Shown here in pieces: positions 47,363 to 61,938 of a stretch of DNA of 64,000 bases. A program made the position numbers and the translations under genes. The stretch lies in contig JADJQM010000002.1 in NCBI GenBank assembly GCA_016712715.1, positions 868,001-932,000 of the forward strand, read 5' to 3'. The notes beneath the pieces are model-generated. The model ran no database searches. It saw only the letters and a list, made by a program, of their open reading frames with translations, and had not been told where the DNA came from. Origin of the DNA: Rhodospirillaceae bacterium (GTDB lineage Bacteria; Pseudomonadota; Alphaproteobacteria; Dongiales; Dongiaceae). Every line of letters starts with the position of its first letter. Within the stretch, counting starts at the first letter, position 1.

Positions 47363-49243
47363 ATGGCAAGGTCTGACAAGATTGGGCGCAGAATCAGGCG
47401 CCGTGCCGCCCCATTCTGGGCGAGATGGAGGGTGCCGATCGTTACGACCGGCATCTGCTATCTGATTGCCTATCTTGTCTCAGCGGCGGCTTTTGGTGTC
47501 GTCGTCGAGCCCCTGCGCGCCATTCCTGATTTCATGACCCTCTCGCTCATCGCCTGCCTCGTTTTCACGGCGACGCGCCGGACTTGGGCCTATGCGGCTT
47601 TCATGGCCCTGCTGATCGGTGCCTTCTTTGTCGGCTCCAGCGCCAAGATCGCGTTTCTGGGTCGGCCGGTCATGCCCGACGACGTCTACAGCGTGGTGGC
47701 GCTGGTTCGCATCATGGGCTGGCTCGGCTGGGTCGTCGTGGCGCTGCCCTTGCTGGTGATGGCGGGCCTTTTGCTCGGCAATCTGCAACTTCGCGGGCGC
47801 GCAGCGCAGAAGGCGCTCGCTATCCTGGTCGGTATTCCGCTCGGTCTCGGCGCGCTCGGCGATTCAGCCCTCAGAGGTGCCGACATCGCGATCGGCAACC
47901 ATCCCTGGGATCAGCGCGAAAACTTCACCATGCGCGGGCCGACACTGCACATGCTGCAGGAGACCTTGCGCGCCTATGCGACCAGGAAACCGGCGCCCAG
48001 CGAAGCCGAGGTAGCCGCGGCCATCGATCGTTTGGACGATCAATCGGGCGGCAGCAACCAGGCGATGAATGGTGCGCCTTTGGTGCCGATCAATTTTGAC
48101 CAGTCAAAACCACGCAACGTGCACATCATCCTGCTGGAGAGTTTCTGGGATCCGACGCCCCTGCTGTCCAAGGATCGCACGACGCCGTTGTTGGATCCGC
48201 GCTTCTATGCCTTGTGGGACGAGACAGGCCGCAGCACGGCCCTGTCGCCGACCTTCAGCGGCGGCACGGCCAATGCCGAGTTCGAGGTACTGTGCGGCGT
48301 TCCGGTCGACAGCTGGGCGGTGAAGTTCGAGCAGGGCTTCAACACCGTGCCGTGCCTGCCGGCGCTGCTCAAGGACCAGGGCTATCGCACAGTGGCCTCG
48401 CATCCGAATGCGCCTGGCTTCTGGAACCGAACCACGGCCTATCGGCGGCTTGGCTTCGAGACCTTCTGGTCGAAGGGTGATTTTGATCTCGACGAGATGA
48501 TCGTCTGGATGCTGTCAGATAGATCGCTCTATCGTCAGATCGCGGCCAAGCTGCAGGCGGAAACCGAACGGCGGCCGGTGCTCAATTTTGTCGTGACGCT
48601 CTATGGTCACTGGACCTACGACATGGTGCCGGAGCGGCCGGCGGTGGTGCCGATCGATCCTGAGCGTACCGAGCTCGGGCAATTTGCGACCGCCATGCAC
48701 TACAAATCAATCGAACTCATGGACGAGATCGAGCGGTTGCGCCGCGACGATCCCACAGCGCTTATCGTCGCCTTCGGCGACCACTTGCCGAATCTCGGCT
48801 ATAACTGGGGCGAGTACAAGAACAACGGCTTCTTCGCCGGTGGCTGGGGCGATTTTCCGGCGGATATGTATGCGCGCTCGCGCGCGACACCCCTCATCGT
48901 CATAGATGGCGCGAAAGGGCCGCAACGGCTCGGCCAGATGCCGCTTTACCTGCTCAATCAGCTGGTGGTCGAGCGGCTTGGCATCGTCCAGCCGAATATC
49001 GGCGCGCTGGTGCCGCCGCCCAAGGACCTCATCGTCCGCCCAGTTCCCGATACGGTGATCGGCTTCGATGCCCAGCAACAGCCTTTCCTGTGCAAACAGG
49101 CCGAAGCAGTCGGCGACTGCGGCAAGATCGCCACCTGGCTGGAAGATGTCAAACTGGTCGCACGTGATATCTTTGATGGCGACGGACACGCCCTGTCCTT
49201 GATGTCGCGGCAGCGTCACGACGTGACGGCCCATCTCCAATGA
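47363..49243 (+). CDS. LtaS-like membrane sulfatase/phosphoglycerol transferase
   Basis: A 626-residue protein: about five membrane helices in residues 28-160, then an extracytoplasmic alkaline-phosphatase-superfamily domain. Signature elements are all there: LLESFWDPTP (about 256, metal Glu), GGTANAEFEVLCG (about 301-313, nucleophile Thr), and VAFGDHLPNLG (about 470, metal Asp-His). The LtaS branch adds phosphoglycerol to glycans or lipids; the true donor here is unknown. ATG 47363 with AGGCGGG upstream is chosen over TTG 47291. Its stop overlaps the ATG of a paralogue (ATGA). Confidence 0.85.
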   Translation: MARSDKIGRRIRRRAAPFWARWRVPIVTTGICYLIAYLVSAAAFGVVVEPLRAIPDFMTLSLIACLVFTATRRTWAYAAFMALLIGAFFVGSSAKIAFLGRPVMPDDVYSVVALVRIMGWLGWVVVALPLLVMAGLLLGNLQLRGRAAQKALAILVGIPLGLGALGDSALRGADIAIGNHPWDQRENFTMRGPTLHMLQETLRAYATRKPAPSEAEVAAAIDRLDDQSGGSNQAMNGAPLVPINFDQSKPRNVHIILLESFWDPTPLLSKDRTTPLLDPRFYALWDETGRSTALSPTFSGGTANAEFEVLCGVPVDSWAVKFEQGFNTVPCLPALLKDQGYRTVASHPNAPGFWNRTTAYRRLGFETFWSKGDFDLDEMIVWMLSDRSLYRQIAAKLQAETERRPVLNFVVTLYGHWTYDMVPERPAVVPIDPERTELGQFATAMHYKSIELMDEIERLRRDDPTALIVAFGDHLPNLGYNWGEYKNNGFFAGGWGDFPADMYARSRATPLIVIDGAKGPQRLGQMPLYLLNQLVVERLGIVQPNIGALVPPPKDLIVRPVPDTVIGFDAQQQPFLCKQAEAVGDCGKIATWLEDVKLVARDIFDGDGHALSLMSRQRHDVTAHLQ

Positions 49244-50909
49244 TCAGGACGGGCAGGCTATCCGGCGGTCATCGTCTGCGCTGGCTGCTGCCCCTCATCT
49301 CTACGCTCGTCCTCTATGCGGCCGCCTACGTTGCTTCTGCCTGGCTGTTCAACGTGGCTATCGTCCCGCGCCGCGTCCCAGCCGATTTTGCGGCGCTGTT
49401 GGGCATTTCACTTCTGGTTTTTGCCGTTTCACGCCGCGTCGTTCTGTTCCTGCTGCTCCAGTCATTGCTGGTGGCGACCCTTTACCTGGGCAGCGCCGCC
49501 AAAAGCGCCATTGTCGGCCGGCCATTGATGCCCGATGACATCTACAGTCTCGATGCTTTCATCCGATTGATGGGGCCTCTTGGATGGCTCGTCGCCGGAA
49601 TTCCCTGCCTGCTGATCCTGGGTCTCTTTATCGGCAACCTTCACATCCGGGGGCGCTTGCGCCACGCGGCTTTTGCAGCCGTCATCGGCCTGCCGGTCAC
49701 TGCCCAGGCCGGATCGACCGGCCTGGTTGACTGGATGGATGCGCTGTGGGGTGACAAGCCCTGGGACCAGCGCGAAAACTTTGTCTGGCGCGGCGGCACC
49801 ATTCACCTGCTGCAGGAATTGATCCGGACGGCCGCCCTGGTGCGACCGGCACCTGACGCTGACGCCGTCGAGGCGGCAATCGCCCGGCGCCTGGATGCGG
49901 CTGACCTCGATCCCTCGCCCGTGGGCGCAAAGCCCCGCAATCTCCATGTCGTGCTGGAAGAGAGCTTCTGGGATCCGGCACCGCTCACGGCCGCCGGGCT
50001 ACGGCAATCGCCGCTCGATCCGCGCTTTCTGGCAATGTGGGCGCAGGCCGGACATTCGACCGCAATGTCGCCGGCCTTTGGCGGTCAGACCGCCAATGCG
50101 GAATTTGAAGTGCTGTGCGGCTTTCCGCTGGCGCAAGGAGCTGTTCGTTTTGAGCAGGTGCTCAACGACGATCTGCCTTGCCTGCCCCGATTGCTGCGGG
50201 AGATAGGCTACCGGACCGTGGCCTCCCATCCCAACACGCCAGGTTTCTGGAACCGGCAGGCAAGTTATGACCGGATCGGGTTCGAGACCTTCTGGTCGAT
50301 CGGTGATTTTGTCCAGGACGACATGACATCCATCTTCCTGTCGGATGCGTCCCTGCATCGACAGGTCGCCGAGAAGCTGAGCGCCGGGCAAGATAAGCGG
50401 CCGGTACTGGACTATATCGTCACCTATTACGGCCATTGGATGTACGACCTTGATGCGGAGAGGCCGCAGGTCGTCGACAGCAAGACCGAGGTCGAAGACC
50501 TATCGCGCTATCTCAGTATCGTGCACTGGAAGTCGCGCGAGATGATGGACGCGATCGAGCGCTGGCAGCGCGAGGATCCCGATTCTCGTTGCAGCTTGGC
50601 TCGCTGCCGATGTACCGCCTGTCCTCGGTACTGCTGGGGCTTCTCGGACTTCCGGCCAAGGGAATTGCCGATCTTGCAGCACCACCAGCGGATCTTGCGC
50701 TGCGGCCGCTCCCTGGGCATGTGGTTGGTGTCAGTGGCGACGGGCAGCCCTTCCTGTGCCAGGGCAATGACCGGACCCCGCCCTGCGATGCGGTCGCCGC
50801 CTGGCAGGCGGATACGGCAATTCTCGCCCACGACATCTTTGCCGGATTTAGTCATGCCAGCGACTGGCAGGGCCAGGTCCAGCCAGATCTCATGGCCAGA
50901 ATGAAATGA
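49240..50909 (+). pseudogene. second LtaS-like enzyme with internal deletion and frameshift
   Basis: Paralogue of the preceding gene with the same plan (helices, ESFWDPAPL, GGQTANAEFEVLCGF, YGHWMYDLDAERP). Up to MMDAIERWQREDPDS (about 50580) it aligns well. It then jumps to LQLGSLPMYRLSSVLLGLLG in another frame, the part that in the paralogue comes after GDHLP and about 55 residues of catalytic domain. So about 165 bases, including the metal-binding Asp-His, are missing and the frame is lost; the C-terminus runs on to 50909 in the shifted frame. As read it cannot be catalytic. It overlaps the previous stop and the next start by 4 bases each. Confidence 0.8.
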
Positions 50910-51376
50910 CGATCACCCGCCCGCTTCTTGTCACTGATGTCGACATCGTTCAGGACATGGTCCTGGAGTTCGGTGCTTATCTCACCGGTCTCGGCGATTC
51001 CTGGCGGCATAATTTCACGGCCGAACGCTACCTCGCCGATGGCTTTGGACCCAATCCGGCCTTTCGCGGATTCCTCGCCGAAGGTGACGGGCAGGCCCTG
51101 GGCTATCTGCTCATGGCACCCAACTATGATGTCGATCAGGGCATCCGCATCGAGATTGTGATCGATCTTTGGGTGCGTCCGACCGCGCGTCGCAGCGGAG
51201 CCGGCCGTGCCCTGATGCGGGCTGCCGGGGCGTCGGCGCTGGCGGCCGGCGCCAAGCAACTGCTCTGGTCGGTTTATCGTCCCAACCGCCTTGCCACCGA
51301 CTTCTACCTGGCCATTGGCGGTCAAATGGTGCGCGATCTCGACTGGATGTATCTGGACCTCGTTGAGCCGGGCTGA
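50906..51376 (+). CDS. GNAT family N-acetyltransferase
   Basis: A 156-residue GNAT: VIDLWVRPTARRSGAGRALMRAAG (about 78-105) carries the acetyl-CoA R-x-x-G-x-G/A loop, and RLATDFYLAIGGQMV matches motif B. Its start overlaps the end of the LtaS-like remnant (ATGA). The substrate is unknown. Confidence 0.83.
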   Translation: MTITRPLLVTDVDIVQDMVLEFGAYLTGLGDSWRHNFTAERYLADGFGPNPAFRGFLAEGDGQALGYLLMAPNYDVDQGIRIEIVIDLWVRPTARRSGAGRALMRAAGASALAAGAKQLLWSVYRPNRLATDFYLAIGGQMVRDLDWMYLDLVEPG

Positions 51377-51443
51377 TCCACGCGCCGTGGATGCCGAGGT
51401 CAGTGGCGCGACAGGGGCTAGCCAGATCGGCTAGACTGACAGG

Positions 51444-52442
51444 ATGCCGATGCCTAGATCGCTGCCAATCCTGGTCACCATGATCGTCCTGCTGCTATCG
51501 GCAGGGCCTGGTTTGCAATCGGCTGCGGCCCTTGAGATCCGAGGTCACCACTTTATCGACCAGGGACAGATCCTGCGCCTCAAGGGAATTGCCATGGGCG
51601 ATGTCGGCGATCTGCCGGCCAATGAAGACCCCTATCCGGAGATCGCCCAGGAATGGGGCGCCAACGTCGTGCGCCTGTCGATTCATCCCGGCTACTGGCG
51701 CGACGATTCCGTGGGAGCCCTGGCGCGCTTGACGCAGCATGTCGAATGGGCGCGCGCGGCCGGGCTCTATGTCATCATCGACTATCACGTCATTGGCTGG
51801 CCGGACGGTTACATGCAGAAGTTCTTCGTCGCGGGCGATGCCGAGACGACGGATTGGTACGATACGCGCATGTCCCTGGCGCTCGACTTCTGGCGCGCCA
51901 TTGCCGGCACGTTCAAGGACGACGACATCCTGTTCGAATTGTGGAACGAACCGGTTTCGGGCAATGACGAGGATATGACCGGCGACGGCGCGCGCTGGCG
52001 AAAACTGACGCCCTATTGGCAGCAGTTGACGCATCTCATCCGCGGCCAGGGCAACAGCAATGTCATCCTGGCTGCCGGATCGCAATGGGCCTTCGACCTG
52101 TCCGGCATCGAAGACTATCCGCTGCCCGACGCCAACACCGCCTATGTCTGGCATGTCTATCCACGCGACGATCTCAAGGACTGGGAGAAGGGCCTGGCCA
52201 GTCTGGCCGAGGCGAGGCCGATCATCGTCACCGAATGGGGTTTTGAGCCCGGCGCCAAGGAGCACTGGTCGGGAACGGCAAAGAGCTTCGGCGAGCCTTT
52301 CGCGGGCATGATGGATGGCTACGGGCTGTCCTATACAGGGTGGTGCTGGAATGTCGATTACGGCCCGAGCCTGCGCAGCAGCGACGGCAGGTCGCTCACG
52401 CCCTGGGGCGCATTCCTCAAACGCTATCTGCGGGTGAATTGA
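51444..52442 (+). CDS. secreted glycoside hydrolase family 5 (cellulase-like)
   Basis: A 332-residue exported glycanase. Signal peptide at 1-30 (SAAALEIRG), then a TIM barrel with the two catalytic glutamates: FELWNEP (acid/base, about 168) and IIVTEWGF (nucleophile, about 263). NVVRLSIHPGYW and YVWHVYPRDDL are also typical. It would cut beta-glycans, here perhaps the cell's own exopolysaccharide during export or remodelling, given its neighbours; that is inference. Converges with the histidine kinase (19-base overlap). Confidence 0.88.
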   Translation: MPMPRSLPILVTMIVLLLSAGPGLQSAAALEIRGHHFIDQGQILRLKGIAMGDVGDLPANEDPYPEIAQEWGANVVRLSIHPGYWRDDSVGALARLTQHVEWARAAGLYVIIDYHVIGWPDGYMQKFFVAGDAETTDWYDTRMSLALDFWRAIAGTFKDDDILFELWNEPVSGNDEDMTGDGARWRKLTPYWQQLTHLIRGQGNSNVILAAGSQWAFDLSGIEDYPLPDANTAYVWHVYPRDDLKDWEKGLASLAEARPIIVTEWGFEPGAKEHWSGTAKSFGEPFAGMMDGYGLSYTGWCWNVDYGPSLRSSDGRSLTPWGAFLKRYLRVN

Positions 52443-54304
52443 TTCCGCGCAGCGGGGCCGGGTGCCAGCGTTTCCGGGACGAGGTTGGGCAGGCGAATGA
52501 TGACGCTGGTGCCTTGATGCAGCGCTGAACTGATCGACAGTGTCCCGCCATGCAGTTCGACCAGGGATTTGGCAAGCGGCAGGCCGAGGCCCGAACCCGT
52601 GTTCTGGCGCGCATAGGCGTTGTCGAGCTGGCCGAAAACGGTGAGGGCGCGCGGAATGTCGGCCTCCGCCATGCCAATCCCGTTATCGGTGACGGAAATC
52701 TCGACGCCACTCTCGATCCTGGCCGCGCGCATGGCGATCCTGCCGCCACGTGGCGTGAATTTGAGGGCATTCCCGAGCAGGTTGACCAATACCTGTTTGA
52801 GGGCGCGCGGATCGGCCTGGACGATCAGGCCGGCCGGGATATCGTCAGCAACCAGCGCGAGGTCTTTCTGTTCCGCCTGCACCATGATCAGCGCCAGGCA
52901 GTCGTCGACCAGCGTGCGGACCGGCAAGGTCTCGCGGTAGATCTCCATCCGGCCGGCCTCGACCTTTGAGAGATCAAGGACCGAATTGATGAGCGACAGA
53001 AGATGCTGACCGCTGGTCCAGATGTTGCGGGCATATTCGACATAGCGCGCCTCGCCCATGCGCCCGAACAGTTCGAGAGCCATCGCTTCCGAATAGCCAT
53101 TGATGGCATTGAGGGGCGTGCGCAATTCATGGCTCATATTGGCAAGAAACATGCTCTTGGTGCGGTTGGCCCGTTCCGCCGCTTCCTTGGCAGCGCGCAG
53201 CTCCACGGTCCGGGCGGCGACCTGGCGTTCCAATTCCTGGCGCGCGAGGTCGACTTCGCTATGGCGCGACCTTTCCTGTTCAACCTCCAGCCGCAGCCGA
53301 TCGAGCCTGATGTCGGTCCGGCTGTTCATCAGGTCGGCTTCGAGCCGCCGCAAGGTCTTCAAGTGCTCAAGCGCCAGGACCACATTGCCGCCGCGCTCGC
53401 AGATCTGCGCGAGTTCAGAGTGGCATTTTAGAGTGAGGTCCTGGATCCCGGCGAGCACGGCCGTCTCAAGCGCTTCCGAGAGCAAAGCCTGTGCCTGGCT
53501 GAAATCACCCAAGGCGTCGCGGGCGCGGCCGAGATGCATCAGGCAGCCGACGCGCTCATAGGGTGACTCGGCGCGAGCCAGGGCATGGCGCGCCGTGGCC
53601 GCCGTAGCGAGACTGGCGGCGCCATCCCCCTGGCGGGCTTGCGCCAAGGCCGCCATGCTGTGGCAATAGGCTTCGAGATTGCTGTTGCCGATGGTACAGA
53701 CCTGCTCGAGTACGCGACCCACCGTGGCCAGCACGCGCGTGTCGTCGCCAGCCTCCAGGCAGGCATCCAGGAGGCCGCCACCAAGATGCGCCTGGGAACG
53801 CGTGATGGCCATTTCCGGCGGCAACTCATCCAGCAAGGACAACCCGTTCTCGAAGGCAGCTATGGCTTCGGCATGATAGCCGCGCCGACGCATGATGTTG
53901 CCGGTATCTTCAAAGCAGATGGCCCTGAAATGGGTCTCGTTGATCTCTTCAAACAGAGCGAGGGCGCGCTGGTTACTGTCCAGGGCCTCGTCGAACAAGC
54001 CGACTTCATCATAGATCGCCGCATAGGTGCGAAGCGCTATTCCCTCGTGCAGCCGGTCGCCAGACTGCCTGAAGAAACGGAGGCTGTCTTCCAGATTGGC
54101 CTGTGCTTCGCCATATCGACACATGACCCGCTGCTGCCGGGCGCATTCCAGCTGACAGCGCGCGACAAGCTCCGCATCACCATCACTCAGGGCCAAGGCA
54201 AGCGCTTTCAGAGTCAGCCCCAGGGCCTGCGCGTGACTCCCTTCAAACGCATTCTCTGCTTCCGCAAGCAGGGCAACTATGGTCGGTCTTGCATCTTCCG
54301 GCAT
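52424..54304 (-). CDS. soluble histidine kinase with TPR sensor region
   Basis: A 626-residue kinase without membrane segments. Residues 1-330 are tetratricopeptide-like helices (for example GEAQANLEDSLRFFRQSGDRL, DEALDSNQRALALFEEINETH), followed by a coiled coil (330-375). The kinase core has the H box FLANMSHELRTPLNAINGYSE (His about 391), N box NLLGNALKFT, DNGIGM and GSGLGLPLAKSLVELHGG. There is no receiver domain and no response regulator gene in the window. It follows lpd by 29 bases on the same strand, so it may be read with the TCA block. Confidence 0.9.
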   Translation of the reverse strand: MPEDARPTIVALLAEAENAFEGSHAQALGLTLKALALALSDGDAELVARCQLECARQQRVMCRYGEAQANLEDSLRFFRQSGDRLHEGIALRTYAAIYDEVGLFDEALDSNQRALALFEEINETHFRAICFEDTGNIMRRRGYHAEAIAAFENGLSLLDELPPEMAITRSQAHLGGGLLDACLEAGDDTRVLATVGRVLEQVCTIGNSNLEAYCHSMAALAQARQGDGAASLATAATARHALARAESPYERVGCLMHLGRARDALGDFSQAQALLSEALETAVLAGIQDLTLKCHSELAQICERGGNVVLALEHLKTLRRLEADLMNSRTDIRLDRLRLEVEQERSRHSEVDLARQELERQVAARTVELRAAKEAAERANRTKSMFLANMSHELRTPLNAINGYSEAMALELFGRMGEARYVEYARNIWTSGQHLLSLINSVLDLSKVEAGRMEIYRETLPVRTLVDDCLALIMVQAEQKDLALVADDIPAGLIVQADPRALKQVLVNLLGNALKFTPRGGRIAMRAARIESGVEISVTDNGIGMAEADIPRALTVFGQLDNAYARQNTGSGLGLPLAKSLVELHGGTLSISSALHQGTSVIIRLPNLVPETLAPGPAARNQFTRR

Positions 54305-54333
54305 TGCCTCTTCGATTCCGACCTTCCGCGAGA

Positions 54334-55737
<1,404 letters not shown>

Positions 55738-55794
55738 AGCCTAACTCCCTTGTGGCGCCGGCGCGCCGCTTCGTTTCTCTACGCGGTCTCGTCT

Positions 55795-56514
55795 CTAGAT
55801 CTGCGGCCCGCGGATCAGAACGACGGCTCGTTCATTGCGCGGACCATACTTCGCCATGTTCATGAAAGCCGCATGCGTGGCAGCGCGGCCGGTCTGGAAT
55901 TTTGCGGTCTGACCCTTGTTGCGCGAGATCCAAGGGTCATTGATATAGACTTGGCTGTCGTCGCTGTCCGCGAACACCACCCAATGCGGGGTATTGTCGC
56001 CGTGGAAGGCCTTGGTCGACACGAGAACAATGGGCACGGCACCCTCGGCGCGGGCCTGCGCCAGATCGGCTATATCCCATTTGCGCTTCTCGACCGGCAT
56101 GCCCAACTCCCGCACGCTGGCCTCGTCAGCTTCCTGCATCAACTTGCCGGCCTTCCGCCATTCAGGCTTCTTCTGGTAATCCAGCAGCACGGCACCCTTG
56201 TGGCTGACCCAGATCTCGGCATGGAAGCCACGGCGCCAGGCGGCCAGGGCGATACCGTAAGGCGACGAGCCGGCATGGCCGGCACCCATGTAGACGGTGT
56301 TGGCTTCCCGCCAGACCTGCAACTCATGCACCCGGTCGAAGGGAATATCCTTGTCCAGCCCACGCATCGCCATCAGCAGCGACGCAGCCCCGCAGCTGAA
56401 ATCGGTGGTCTGATTGTAATAGGGCAGCCGCCGCCGTTTCGACTTCACGACGGCGACCTTCTTAGCGCTCTTGCTCTCGGCGGCCGATCCGGGTTTCCGC
56501 TTTGCGATCGCCAT
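55795..56514 (-). CDS. C39-like peptidase family protein within the sucAB-lpd operon
   Basis: A 239-residue protein. After a lysine-rich start (about 1-28) it carries TDFSCGAASLLMAMRGL (Cys nucleophile, about 41), then PHWVVFADSDDSQVYINDPW (His about 178, Asp about 194), giving a C39-type Cys-His-Asp set. Such family members are predicted cysteine proteases or inactive relatives. No signal peptide, so it is probably cytoplasmic. It begins 1 base after the sucB stop and ends 57 bases before lpd, an unusual place for a protease. Confidence 0.77.
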   Translation of the reverse strand: MAIAKRKPGSAAESKSAKKVAVVKSKRRRLPYYNQTTDFSCGAASLLMAMRGLDKDIPFDRVHELQVWREANTVYMGAGHAGSSPYGIALAAWRRGFHAEIWVSHKGAVLLDYQKKPEWRKAGKLMQEADEASVRELGMPVEKRKWDIADLAQARAEGAVPIVLVSTKAFHGDNTPHWVVFADSDDSQVYINDPWISRNKGQTAKFQTGRAATHAAFMNMAKYGPRNERAVVLIRGPQI

Positions 56515-56515
56515 C

Positions 56516-57765
56516 TCACATCTCGATCAGCAGGCGCTGCGGATCCTCGAGGCTTTCCTTGAGGCGCACCAGGAAGGTGACGGCCTCGCGGCCATCAATG
56601 ATGCGATGATCATAGGAGAGGGCCAGATACATCATCGGACGGATCTCGATCTTGCCGTCGATGACCATCGGGCGCTGCTGGATCTTGTGCATGCCGAGGA
56701 TGGCCGATTGCGGCGGATTGATGATCGGCGTCGACATCAGCGAGCCATAGGTGCCGCCATTGGAGATGGTGAAGGTGCCGCCGGTCAGATCCTCGATGGA
56801 AAGTTTGCCGTCGCGGGCCTTCTTGCCAAGCTCGGCAATGGTGCTTTCGATGCCGGCAAAGCTCATGGCGTCGACGTCGCGTACAACCGGGACCACCAGT
56901 CCCTGTTCGGTACCGACCGCGACGCCGATGTCGTAATGGTTCTTGTAGATGATGTCGCCGCCGTCGATCTCGGCATTGACCGCCGGAATCTCCTTCAATG
57001 CCTGGATGGCAGCCTTCACGAAGAAGGACATGAAGCCCAGCTTCACCTTGTGGCGTTTTTCGAAACCTTCCTTGTACTTCTCGCGGAGCGCCATGACGGC
57101 CGACATATCCACCTCGTTGAAGGTGGTCAGCATGGCGGCCGTGTTCTGCGCCTGCTTCAATCGCTCGGCGATACGCTTCCTGAGACGCGACATCGGCACG
57201 CGCTCCTCGCGCTCACCGAGTGCCCGCGGGACATGGGGCGCCGCGGGGGCGGCCGGCGCGGCAACTGCGACCGGTGCCGGGGCGGCAGCGGGGGCCGACT
57301 TCTTTTCTCCAGATGCTCCAGCACATCCGCCTTGGTCAGGCGGCCGTCCTTCCCGCTCGCCGAGATGTCGGCGGGATTGAGGCCGCTTTCCTCGATCAGC
57401 TTGCGCACGGCGGGGGCCAGGCGATCATCGCCACTGGCGACCGGGGCGGCTGGCGCCACCTTGGCGACGGAAGGTGCCGGTGCCGCGGCGGCCGCAGGCG
57501 CCTTGGCGGCGGGTGCTGCGGCCGCGCCACCGGCGGTGATATTGCCGATCAGTGTGCCGACGGCGACCGTGGTGCCGGCGGGAGCGATGATCTCACCCAA
57601 GGTGCCGGCGACACTGGCGAAGACCTCGACAGTGACCTTGTCAGTCTCCAGCTCGACCAGCGCCTCATCCTTTTTCACGGCATCGCCGACATTCTTCATC
57701 CATTTGGCGACCGTTGCCTCGCTGACCGATTCACCCAAGGCGGGAACCGTGATCGGGGTTGTCAT
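56516..57765 (-). CDS. sucB: 2-oxoglutarate dehydrogenase E2 (dihydrolipoyl succinyltransferase), frameshifted as read
   Basis: E2 of the 2-oxoglutarate dehydrogenase complex. N-terminal lipoyl domain (VELETDKVTVEV, lipoylated Lys about 43), Ala/Pro-rich linker, E3-binding domain (APAVRKLIEESGLNPADI), and C-terminal catalytic domain (MSRLRKRIAERLKQAQ to LSYDHRIIDGREAV with the catalytic His). The frame is lost at the purine run near 57303-57308: LEHLEKR goes to nonsense, while removing two bases gives EKKSAPAAAPAPVAV and then the catalytic domain. An essential gene with both halves well kept; sequence error is the simplest explanation. Confidence 0.92.
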
Positions 57766-57814
57766 TCTCTACCTCCAGAAGCCGATGATTTGGGGCGATG
57801 CCAGGGACGTTTCG

Positions 57815-60706
<2,892 letters not shown>

Positions 60707-61056
60707 AGTTCACCCGTTTGGGCCGATGCCCTGAGTAGGTCAAGCCACCAAAAGGTCTAGCCCCTGTTACCCAAGGCCTTCAGGAAAGCAGTTCTGGTTC
60801 AGTAGCCCGGTAGCTGGGTCTCATGCCCATTTGCCCGGGAGGGGATCTCCCCTCAGGAAATTGCCTGATTATGCCGGCGAGAACCCCGCGGATATTTGCG
60901 CATGGGATGGTTACCCAATGGTTACGATTTCCCGCAGCACACGGCCGGAGAAGGACTTTTTCCAGATAGCAACCAGATCCCGGGATATCAACCCGGGATC
61001 TGGCATGGCAGTGGTGTTTGGTCGGTAACCGGACCCATTTGGGATCGGCAGCACCC
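60707..61056. other. 350-base region between sucD and sucA
   Basis: No gene-like frame. It contains a perfect 12-base inverted repeat (60973-61003, listed separately), GAGGGGA (60839-60845) against TCCCCTC (60848-60854) with a 2-base loop, and the direct repeat ATGGTTAC twice near 60904-60925. It probably ends the sucCD transcript and starts a sucA transcript. Confidence 0.5.
60973..61003 (-). terminator. perfect 12-base inverted repeat behind sucD
   Basis: CCAGATCCCGGG (60973-60984) and CCCGGGATCTGG (60992-61003) pair perfectly over a 7-base loop. It lies 54 bases after the sucD stop (minus strand). There is no U run on the minus-strand side, so it may be a terminator, a partial attenuator or an mRNA 3'-end stabiliser that sets the sucCD:sucAB ratio. 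Confidence 0.55.
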
Positions 61057-61932
<876 letters not shown>

Positions 61933-61938
61933 GATTCC

